From the NCBI GenBank assembly GCA_004551905.1, contig SFPL01000083.1, forward strand, positions 1 to 5,279: 5,279 nt of DNA, read 5' to 3'. The notes beneath the pieces were generated by a model, which was not told the DNA's origin, ran no database searches, and saw nothing but the letters and a program-made list of their open reading frames with translations. This document shows, piece after piece, positions 1 through 5,279 of this stretch. Within the stretch, counting starts at the first letter, position 1; every line of letters begins with the position of its first letter. The position numbers and the translations under genes are program-made. The stretch is from Lentisphaeraceae bacterium. Its GTDB lineage: Bacteria > Verrucomicrobiota > Kiritimatiellia > RFP12 > UBA1067.

Positions 1-41
1 AGTCAAGGGGGAATCTGCAAAAAAGTCAAAATATGCAGGAC

Positions 42-72
42 GGGCCGGGATGGCGCGACGCCATCCCGGCCC
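42..72 (-). terminator. GC-rich hairpin, probable transcription terminator
   Basis: Bases 42-54 (GGGCCGGGATGGC) are perfectly complementary to 60-72. With the 55/59 pair the stem is 14 bp and the loop three bases. It begins 26 bases after the NifX-like stop. On the minus strand it is followed by a T-rich stretch (ATATTTTGACTTTTTT), but the first T run starts about ten bases past the stem, so it is not a textbook intrinsic terminator. In the plus direction no T run follows. Confidence 0.5.
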
Positions 73-98
73 TGTGGACAAAGGTCGCCTCCTACGGC

Positions 99-344
99 CT
101 ACCTGTGCGAAGAATTAGGGATTTGTAATCCGTGACCTAGAACCTCCATGCACACGATGTCGGTGAAGTCATAGTGGTGGCAATGGCCGCTGGAGGAGTG
201 TCCTCCTTCATGGGGATGGCCACCGCGTCCGATGCCGCCCGACGAGGCGATTTCGGACGAAACGACCTTGCCGTCCGCCACTTCGCACACCAGGAACTCC
301 GGCGTGTGGCCGAAGTGCTGGAACACCTCTCCGTTTTCGGAACA
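99..344 (-). pseudogene. NifX/NifB-like iron-molybdenum cluster-binding protein, 5'-truncated remnant
   Basis: The open frame reads CSENGEVFQHFGHTPEF, then VCEVADGKVVSSEI, which is the N-terminal half of the dinitrogenase iron-molybdenum cofactor family (NifX, NafY, MTH1175-like). These small proteins bind iron-sulfur or FeMo-cofactor precursors; orphan copies in non-fixing bacteria have no settled role. Homologues begin with a start codon and about six residues (of the form M-x-I-A-V-P) just before this point. Here that strand is replaced by unrelated sequence, and no ATG, GTG or TTG start in this frame precedes the homology outside the DUF1080 gene. The middle is rich in His and Cys (HPHEGGH, GHCHHYDF), which suggests metal binding. 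The frame ends at TAG 99-101 about 82 codons in, shorter than the usual 100-130, and the last residues (IPNSSHR) match nothing I know. It lies 26 bases after the DUF1080 stop on the same strand. It could instead be expressed from a non-canonical start, but a remnant is more likely. Confidence 0.6.
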
Positions 345-370
345 TAATAACTCCGCGGGTGCAAATTCAG

Positions 371-1540
371 TCAGATATCCCGCAGGTTGGGCGCGGCCGG
401 CTTCGGCGGCGCCTTGTGCGCGTCGATGGCCTTCTCGACCCGAGAGCCCGTCTCGATCCACTTGCCGAGGACGAGCATCTTCACGAAGCGCTTCACCGAG
501 CCGAAGCGCCACTCCTCCGTGACGCGCGGGTCGTCCGCCGCGAGCGCGGCGAGCAGCGCCGCCGTGGCGGCCTCGATCTCCTTGCGCACCGCGCGGTCGG
601 GCTCGTAGCAGAACGATTCCCAGAGGCGGATGTACCTCTCGGCCGGGTCGTCGGTCGCGCGCGCGAAGCCAAGCGACTCGCCGGCGAGGCGGTGGCGCAG
701 CTTCGCCACCTCGCCGCGCTTCGCGAACGGCCCGCCGCCCGTGACGTTCGCCGTCCGCGCGGGGATGCGGCGCACCCAGATGTTGCGGAACGGCACGGGA
801 TGCCCGTGGTCCTGCAGCCTGATCGGCTGGGACGGAACGTACGACGAGGGCTCGGTCTTCGCGCGGCGGCACCAGTGCGTCGGGCCTTCGAGCTTCCAGG
901 CGTCCTGCACGAGCACGCCGTTGAAGAGGACCGTGACGTCGCCGGGATCGACAAGGCGCGCGCCGTCGTAGCGCGGCGGATGGAAGATGATGTCGAAGCT
1001 CTGCCACTCGCCGGGCGCGCGGCAAGGATTGACGAGGCACGGGCTCTGCCCGTAGACGGCGCCGGCCTGGCCATCAGCGTAGTTCGCCGGCTTGAAGGGC
1101 GAGCGCGAGGGCACGATCGCGGACGAGTCGAGGATCTGGATCTCGTAGACGCCGCCCACGAACACGCCAGAGTTCCCCCAGCCGTAGAGGTCGTCCTGCG
1201 GCGTCTTCCACTCGACGTGCAGCTGGACATCCTCGAACGTCTCCTTTGTGACCGCGAAGCCCGAGCCGGGCGAGCAGACGAACGCGCCGTCCGCCACGGA
1301 CCACGCGCTGGGGCCGCCGTCCACGCCGCGCCAGTTTCGCGCGACGGACTCGCGCGTGCCGTCGAAGAGGACGATCGCGTCGGAGGGGATGCCCCCCGGC
1401 GGCGCGTCGACCTTGACGGGGTCGGGTCGGTTCACGTCGTGGACGGCCCAGGCGTGGGTGTCGTCCGGCCGGTCGCCCGACGGCTCGGCGAAGGCCGCGC
1501 AGGCGGCCACGGCGAAAACGGCAGATGCGGTCTTCTTCAT
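371..1540 (-). CDS. Secreted DUF1080 (3-keto-disaccharide hydrolase-like) protein with helical C-terminal extension
   Basis: The intact 389-residue protein has an N-terminal export signal. It can be read as signal peptidase I cleavage after AFA (18|19) or as a lipoprotein with lipobox VAAC and Cys14. Residues about 53-259 form the concanavalin-like DUF1080 domain: AIVLFDG at 55-61, FEDVQLHVEW at 102-111, GNSGVFVGG at 122-130, YEIQILDS at 132-139, EWQSFDIIFHPP at 178-189, VTVLFNG at 202-208, and IRLQDHGHPVPFRNIWVRRI at 240-259. Characterised relatives cleave 3-keto-glycosides made by Gfo/Idh/MocA dehydrogenases, which matches the gene just upstream. Residues about 272-389 are an extra, mostly helical region rich in Ala, Arg and Glu, ending in a Pro-rich tail; I do not recognise it. 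ATG 1540 is chosen because AAAGGA lies seven bases upstream. An earlier in-frame ATG at 1558 overlaps the upstream stop as ATGA but would bury the signal peptide behind MRKDAL. The 14-base gap to the preceding gene implies one transcript. Hydrolase activity is inferred. Confidence 0.92.
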   Translation of the reverse strand: MKKTASAVFAVAACAAFAEPSGDRPDDTHAWAVHDVNRPDPVKVDAPPGGIPSDAIVLFDGTRESVARNWRGVDGGPSAWSVADGAFVCSPGSGFAVTKETFEDVQLHVEWKTPQDDLYGWGNSGVFVGGVYEIQILDSSAIVPSRSPFKPANYADGQAGAVYGQSPCLVNPCRAPGEWQSFDIIFHPPRYDGARLVDPGDVTVLFNGVLVQDAWKLEGPTHWCRRAKTEPSSYVPSQPIRLQDHGHPVPFRNIWVRRIPARTANVTGGGPFAKRGEVAKLRHRLAGESLGFARATDDPAERYIRLWESFCYEPDRAVRKEIEAATAALLAALAADDPRVTEEWRFGSVKRFVKMLVLGKWIETGSRVEKAIDAHKAPPKPAAPNLRDI

Positions 1541-1547
1541 CAGGGCG

Positions 1548-1553
1548 TCCTTT
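1548..1553 (-). promoter_or_regulatory. Ribosome binding site of the DUF1080 gene
   Basis: AAAGGA on the minus strand is seven bases from ATG 1540 and lies just past the upstream TGA (1555-1557). It favours ATG 1540 over ATG 1558, whose only link is a four-base ATGA overlap with the preceding gene. The arrangement suggests the two genes are translated from one mRNA. Confidence 0.65.
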
Positions 1554-1554
1554 C

Positions 1555-2861
1555 TCATTTCATGTCCTTGCAGACGAGCCGCTGGCCGGGCTGGAGCTGG
1601 GCGAGATTGCCGAGGAAGCCCCATTCTGTCATCCGGCAGGCCCAGTCGAACGCGCTCGTCGTCGGCCCGCCCTGCAGGCAGGCGTTGACGTACTCGTGGT
1701 AGTGCGAGGGGGCCGGCCCGACGGACGGCCGCGCGGGCGCGGCCTTGCCGCCCTTCATCACGAACGCCGGCTCCGCGTCGAAGTGCGTGGAGAGCAGCCA
1801 CCCCTCCGTGCCCTCGACGACGCGGCCCTGCGGCGGCAGGTCGCCCATCGGCGTGAGGGCGGCGAGGTCGCGCAGGAACGCCGGCGGGAGGAAGCGCGGC
1901 TCCAGGCGGTAGCCGACGTTGCCGAAGCCGTCGCACCACTCGACCTCGAACGGCTTGCCGCCGCTCGCCTTGACGCCGGGGAACGTCCACGTCACATGCG
2001 ACATCGACGGCCAGAACTGCTCGCGCTGCGCGGCCGTCCAGCCGTCGTCCGAGACCTCGGCGACGACCGTCTCGGGGCTTGTCGCGCCAAGCTCCATCCC
2101 GAGCCAGATGGGGCTCATCAGGTGAAGGCCGAGGTCGCCGAGCCAGGACGTGCCGAACGCGCGCCACTTGCGCCAGGCCTTCGGATGGTAGGCGCCGGCC
2201 GCGAACGGGCGGTACGGGGCCGGGCCGAGCCAGAGCTTCCAGTCCAGCGTCTCCGGCACGGGCGAGGACTCCAGCGGCCAGCGGAACCTGTCGGCGGACG
2301 GCTCCGAGCGGCGCGTCGAGAACAGCCACACGCGGCGGACCTCGCCGATTGCGCCCGACTTCAGGGCCGCCACGGTGCGGCGGTCGCACTCCCAGGCCGC
2401 GATCTGCGTGCCCATCTGCGTGACGGCCCCCTTCTCGCGCGCGAGCCGCTCAAGCGCGCGGCAGTCCGCGAGGTCGTGGCAGAGCGGCTTCTGCCCGTAG
2501 ACGTTGAGCCCGCGCCGCAGGGCCTCGCGCATGTACTGCGCGTGCGTGTGGTCGGGCGTCGAGACGTTGACGGAGTCGATGCGGTCGCCCTCGGCGGCGA
2601 GCATCTCGAAGGCGTCGCGGTAGACCCGCGCGTCCGGGTGGAGGCGGCGTCGACGTCGCAGAGCGCCGTGACGTGCAGGTCGCGGTGCGAGGCGAAGCCC
2701 GCCATGTCAGACGCCGCCATGTTGCCGGTGCCGATGCAGGCGTGGCTCAGGAGCGCGTTCGGCTTGCGGAGCTTAACGACGGCGGGAAAGCCGACGGACG
2801 GCGCGAGCGCGGCGCTCGCGACGCAGCCGGCGAGGAATCTTCGTCGTGACGTTCTCTTCAT
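1555..2861 (-). pseudogene. Tat-exported Gfo/Idh/MocA family oxidoreductase, interrupted by a frameshift
   Basis: This is an NAD(P)-dependent sugar oxidoreductase of the kind that oxidises or reduces a sugar hydroxyl using a tightly held cofactor. The first 73 codons (2861 to about 2643) encode a twin-arginine signal (SRRRFL at residues 5-10), the Rossmann glycine motif GTGNMA at 44-49 and ALCDVDAA at 66-73. The homologous sequence then resumes one frame over with LHPDARVYRDAFEML and runs 362 residues to the TGA at 1555. It includes VSTPDHTHA, the catalytic-lysine motif QKPL (a known variant of EKP), DLGLHL and the late HYHEYVNACL. Relatives have about seven residues between DVDA(A/N) and the LHPDA-like segment, so about 22 bases look deleted, which fits the observed shift. 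The C-terminus (GQRLVCKDMK) also seems some 25 residues short. Start ATG 2861 puts the Tat motif at the usual place; ATG 2870 is an alternative. As it stands no complete enzyme is made, unless the shift is a sequencing or assembly error. Confidence 0.85.
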
Positions 2862-2868
2862 GGCGCGC

Positions 2869-2877
2869 ATTATACCA
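2869..2877 (-). promoter_or_regulatory. Extended -10 promoter motif at the oxidoreductase start
   Basis: The minus strand reads TGGTATAAT, a perfect extended -10 element (TGnTATAAT). Its last bases overlap the ATG at 2870. A start site about seven bases downstream would fall at 2861-2862, exactly at the second ATG, giving a leaderless transcript. No good -35 is seen at 16-18 bases and no clear Shine-Dalgarno precedes either ATG. This supports 2861 as the start but is unproven. Confidence 0.4.
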
Positions 2878-2921
2878 TATCCCAAAACCCTCGTGGCACA
2901 ACTCCGCGCATAAAACTTTCG

Positions 2922-2946
2922 GACATATTCACTGCGACATATTCAC
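2922..2946. repeat. Tandem 11-bp direct repeat between the GH78 and oxidoreductase genes
   Basis: GACATATTCAC occurs at 2922-2932 and again at 2936-2946, separated by TGC, so the period is 14 bases. It lies 28 bases beyond the GH78 stop and about 50 bases upstream of the oxidoreductase -10 motif. It could be a regulator binding site or the edge of a mobile or repetitive element. Nothing in the window tells these apart. Confidence 0.6.
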
Positions 2947-2974
2947 CGGGGTCCCTCCCGAGTCACCTCTTCCG

Positions 2975-5119
2975 TTAACGACTATCGTCATCTTTGCCGA
3001 ATTTTATTATCCACTCGTCAACCGAGCCGAACAGCGGATGACAGTTGGAATAGACATCGTCAGATTCAGCCCAGGTTTCCCACAGCGTCGTCGCGCCCCG
3101 CTCGAGCATGTAGAGCCATCCCGGGAAACCGCGATGAAGAACTATCCTGCGGGCCAAATCTAGGTGACCGTTCTCGGAAAGATACATAAGCATGTAACGT
3201 GTCGAAAAAACGCCGGTCGATAGCGCACACCCCTTCTCTTCCACCGCCGCGACGAGACGCGAAAGCGCGGCCCTGCGCTGTTCCGGAGGCACTAGACCGA
3301 GATAAAGCCCTGTCGCCTGCGCCGACTGGGTGCCGTTATCGACAATCCCATCCTTCACAAATTTCGAAACGAACGCCGAGCGAATCTTCGCCGCGACAGC
3401 CTCGAATTCCCGCTGTTCGTCTTTGCGTCCAAGGTGTCCGGCAAAAGATGACGTCAATTCGACAAACCGATGCCAATGCGCCGTTGCGATACACTCGTTT
3501 GATACCCGCTCAAGGGCTTCGTGATCGCCGATGCACGAGGGAATAATCCCGTCGGGATATTTTGCGTTTAAAAGCCTTACGTAACGCGCGCAGACGGGGT
3601 AGAAATCCAAGGCCCGCCTGTCATCGTAATGCCGCAGAATACCGTCCATCAGTTTAGGCACGACAAGCGCGCACGATATCGGCCCCGAACGGCCGCCATA
3701 CCCACTGTCCGCGATGCCGACATACGGAGCTGTCTCGGTAATCCACCCGTCATCCTCAGCTTCATCGGCGAAATCGCGCAGAATCTTGAGGTAGATTTCG
3801 CGCATGTCGAAATTGAGCATATAAGCCTCGCAAGTCGCCACGATATCACCGCCGTAACCGAGACGTTCACGTCCGGGGCAGTCCGACTGCACAGCGCCGA
3901 TGAGATTGGCCTGAAAAGTGCGGCGACACATCTCGTGAATGGCGGCGATATCCTTGTTGTCGGTCTTGAACGCTTTCGCGGGGGCCGCCTGTCCAGTGAG
4001 CAAAGAAATCATAGAGCGCACGCGCCTTGCCGAATATCTCACCAGATTTTTTGCGCCGCGTATCTCCGCGTATCGGAAGACATGCCAAGTGAAAGGCGGT
4101 GAGAAACGCTCGCAACAAGGATCGGCCGACGCAACCGTATCTGGCGATATTTTCTGCGATCCGCGGCAGACATACACGTCCCGCTGACAGGCAAGGTCAG
4201 GCGCTCCCGGCCCACCCATTGCGCGCTTCTTGACCTGACCGGCCGTCTGCGTCAGCACATTCACCGAACCGTCATCGTTGAGGCGCTCTCCGTAAACGAT
4301 TTCAATCCTGCTCGAGCGCTTTTCGTTCCAGAAAATGAAGTCCGGCACGCCCGAGGCGTTGACGCCGAAGTCAACGACCTGCACTTCGCCTTTGCGCAGC
4401 CACTTGGCCTCGCCGTGGTGGATGTCGTAACAGCCCATGCGAGGATTCGTGCGCGGCCATTCGACAATCTTCCCCTTCGGCCCAGCGACGGCGACGGCTC
4501 GCTTCCAGACGGTGTCTTCCTGCGTGGCGTCGATCTCTGCTCCGAAATATACGCTATTGCGCACAACATCCGTCTCGCGCCACCGCCATTCAAGCGGCGC
4601 GTCAACGCCGTCGACGGAAAGCTTGAAACATGGCCGTCCGTGCGCAAGCGACCTGCGGAAGCATTTCGACCCCCAGAAGCGGAGCGGCGGTAGGTTATAA
4701 AAGCCGTTGCCGAGCCGCACGTAGACACGATTGGTGGCAGGGTGGGCTTCCAGATCAAAGCCGTCGCGTAAAGTTGCACCGTTCAGAACCGGACACGCCT
4801 TGAGCGCTCTGGTCGTTGTTGAATACACGGTCTTGTCGTAAACGCTCCAGAGAGGATCGAGCCCGTCCGCCGACATATATGCGCCGTTTACGCGAAAATA
4901 GCCGAAACCTGCGCATGCGAAGCGTATCTTCGTTTCTGCTACTCCCTCCGGCAGCACAAACTCAGCCATAAACTCCGGCGCCGGGTCTTCACCGTACCAG
5001 TCCGCGCCATCGCGGTCGGGGCGGCCGTCTCCTATCCAGGGAACGGAATCAAGTTCGTGCGCCATTGCGGAGAAAAACACCGCAGCCGCAAACACAATAG
5101 CTGTCATCAGATTCTTCAT
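2975..5119 (-). CDS. Secreted GH78 alpha-L-rhamnosidase-like glycoside hydrolase, C-terminal domain apparently missing
   Basis: The 714-residue protein probably removes terminal alpha-L-rhamnose from glycans outside the cytoplasm by inverting hydrolysis. Residues 1-20 form a signal peptide with an AMA|H cleavage site. Residues about 45-145 match the rhamnosidase N-terminal domain (GFGYFRVNG at 71-79, DPLWSVYDK at 88-96, LGNGFYN at 136-142). Residues about 225-355 match the concanavalin-like domain (VVDFGVNASG at 248-257, FTWHVFRYAEIRG at 343-355). The (alpha/alpha)6 catalytic domain starts near 385. It holds DCPGRERLGYGGD at 413-425, with E418 the likely general acid and D413/D425 substrate-binding, and GATTLWETW at 675-683, with E681 the likely general base. 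FGSVDEW at 697-703 is also typical. The protein stops 11 residues later, so the beta-sandwich that normally follows (about 100 residues) is absent. ATG at 5119 is chosen over an in-frame TTG at 5137 because it has AGGA seven bases upstream and begins the signal peptide directly. The gene is lower in GC than its neighbours. Family is well supported; rhamnose specificity is inferred. Confidence 0.9.
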   Translation of the reverse strand: MKNLMTAIVFAAAVFFSAMAHELDSVPWIGDGRPDRDGADWYGEDPAPEFMAEFVLPEGVAETKIRFACAGFGYFRVNGAYMSADGLDPLWSVYDKTVYSTTTRALKACPVLNGATLRDGFDLEAHPATNRVYVRLGNGFYNLPPLRFWGSKCFRRSLAHGRPCFKLSVDGVDAPLEWRWRETDVVRNSVYFGAEIDATQEDTVWKRAVAVAGPKGKIVEWPRTNPRMGCYDIHHGEAKWLRKGEVQVVDFGVNASGVPDFIFWNEKRSSRIEIVYGERLNDDGSVNVLTQTAGQVKKRAMGGPGAPDLACQRDVYVCRGSQKISPDTVASADPCCERFSPPFTWHVFRYAEIRGAKNLVRYSARRVRSMISLLTGQAAPAKAFKTDNKDIAAIHEMCRRTFQANLIGAVQSDCPGRERLGYGGDIVATCEAYMLNFDMREIYLKILRDFADEAEDDGWITETAPYVGIADSGYGGRSGPISCALVVPKLMDGILRHYDDRRALDFYPVCARYVRLLNAKYPDGIIPSCIGDHEALERVSNECIATAHWHRFVELTSSFAGHLGRKDEQREFEAVAAKIRSAFVSKFVKDGIVDNGTQSAQATGLYLGLVPPEQRRAALSRLVAAVEEKGCALSTGVFSTRYMLMYLSENGHLDLARRIVLHRGFPGWLYMLERGATTLWETWAESDDVYSNCHPLFGSVDEWIIKFGKDDDSR

Positions 5120-5125
5120 GCCGAT

Positions 5126-5131
5126 ATCCTC
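5126..5131 (-). promoter_or_regulatory. Ribosome binding site deciding the GH78 start
   Basis: GAGGAT on the minus strand has its AGGA core seven bases from the ATG at 5119. No comparable site precedes the alternative TTG at 5137, so this site fixes the start and gives a standard signal peptide beginning MKNL. Confidence 0.7.
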
Positions 5132-5215
5132 AATCAATCACCCCGCCAGCCAGTAGCCAGTGCAACACTCGTTGCGTAGCCCTGTGCCGACGATGCTTTC
5201 TTGCTTGATGTTGGT

Positions 5216-5245
5216 AGTATAGCAGTTTCGGATTGGGTTTGTAAA
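5216..5245 (-). promoter_or_regulatory. Sigma70-type promoter of the GH78 gene
   Basis: Read on the minus strand, TTTACA (5240-5245) is followed after 18 bases by TATACT (5216-5221), and the -10 is preceded by TGC, making an extended -10. Transcription would start near 5209, giving a leader of about 90 bases before the ATG at 5119. Both hexamers differ from consensus by one base, so this is a good match, but it rests on sequence alone. Confidence 0.6.
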
Positions 5246-5272
5246 GCGGGCTTCAGCGGGAGATTCCGCTTT
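5243..5272. repeat. Inverted repeat next to the GH78 promoter, possible operator
   Basis: AAAGCGG at 5243-5249 and its complement CCGCTTT at 5266-5272 are separated by 16 bases. AGCGGG is also directly repeated ten bases apart (5245-5250 and 5255-5260). The inner arm overlaps the proposed -35 box, so a regulator bound here would control the promoter. There is no following T run on either strand to make it a terminator. The arms are short and chance is possible. Confidence 0.3.
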
Positions 5273-5279
5273 GGGGCTG

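Noticed and set aside
1..37. AGTCAA repeated at 1-6 and 25-30, each followed by TGCA
   Set aside because: The copies are too short and unevenly spaced, and the sequence is cut by the window edge, so no element can be defined.
117..133. tRNA-Thr(UGU)-like anticodon arm (AGGGA, TTTGTAA, TCCGT) on the plus strand
   Set aside because: The stem has a G-G mismatch and there is no D arm, T arm or acceptor stem at the proper distances.
359..1702. Long plus-strand open frame of 447 codons
   Set aside because: It is antisense to the DUF1080 gene in GC-rich DNA. The product is Arg/Ala-rich low-complexity sequence with no recognisable motif, whereas the minus strand encodes clear domains.
1541..2389. 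Upstream extension of the DUF1080 reading frame to give a 672-residue protein
   Set aside because: The extra stretch is the oxidoreductase gene read in the wrong frame. A signal peptide and a ribosome binding site place the real start at 1540.
1525..2913. Long plus-strand open frame of 462 codons
   Set aside because: It is the antisense shadow of the oxidoreductase, with compositionally biased Arg/Ala/Val sequence and no family features.
2922..2946. Start of a CRISPR array
   Set aside because: There are only two 11-bp units with a 3-base spacer, far outside CRISPR repeat and spacer sizes, and no cas gene is present.
2947..2960. Small hairpin (CGGGG/TCCCG) after the GH78 stop as a terminator
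   Set aside because: The stem is only four or five pairs and is not followed by a T run on either strand.

Overview
The window carries one coherent set of minus-strand genes concerned with carbohydrate breakdown. The type of organism is an inference. A Tat-exported Gfo/Idh/MocA oxidoreductase, a DUF1080 (3-keto-glycoside hydrolase-like) protein and a GH78 rhamnosidase-like enzyme are the sort of set found in the PVC group (Kiritimatiellota, Verrucomicrobiota, Lentisphaerota, Planctomycetota). The gene 2 protein reads most like Kiritimatiellota/Verrucomicrobiota members. No rRNA, tRNA or marker gene is present to confirm this.

Layout in the direction of transcription, from the high to the low end. 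(1) A sigma70-like promoter at 5216-5245 and a clear ribosome binding site lead into a secreted GH78 alpha-L-rhamnosidase-like gene (2975-5119). It keeps the catalytic motifs but seems to lack the usual C-terminal beta-sandwich. (2) A gap of about 110 bases holds a tandem 11-bp repeat and an extended -10 promoter motif that runs into the next start codon. (3) A Tat-signal Gfo/Idh/MocA oxidoreductase (1555-2861) is split between two frames at about 2640-2648. About 22 bases of the Rossmann fold appear to be missing there. (4) Fourteen bases later, with its own AGGA site, comes an intact secreted DUF1080 protein (371-1540) with an unexplained helical C-terminal extension. (5) A start-less remnant of a NifX/NifB-like iron-molybdenum cluster-binding gene (about 99-344) follows. 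A strong GC-rich hairpin at 42-72 probably ends transcription.

How the genes could work together (inference): the oxidoreductase would oxidise a sugar hydroxyl, typically at C3 of a glycoside, and the DUF1080 protein would cleave the resulting 3-keto-glycoside. The GH78 enzyme would release rhamnose, or expose the substrate, outside the cytoplasm. All three carry export signals.

Three of the four genes show lesions: a missing C-terminus, an internal frameshift and a missing N-terminus. The GH78 gene is visibly lower in GC than its neighbours. The locus therefore looks like a mosaic and perhaps a decaying one, although an assembly error in the GC-rich part could explain the frameshift. I found no convincing undescribed system. 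The most interesting points are the oxidative glycoside-cleavage set, the DUF1080 extension and the tandem repeat between the GC-contrasting segments.
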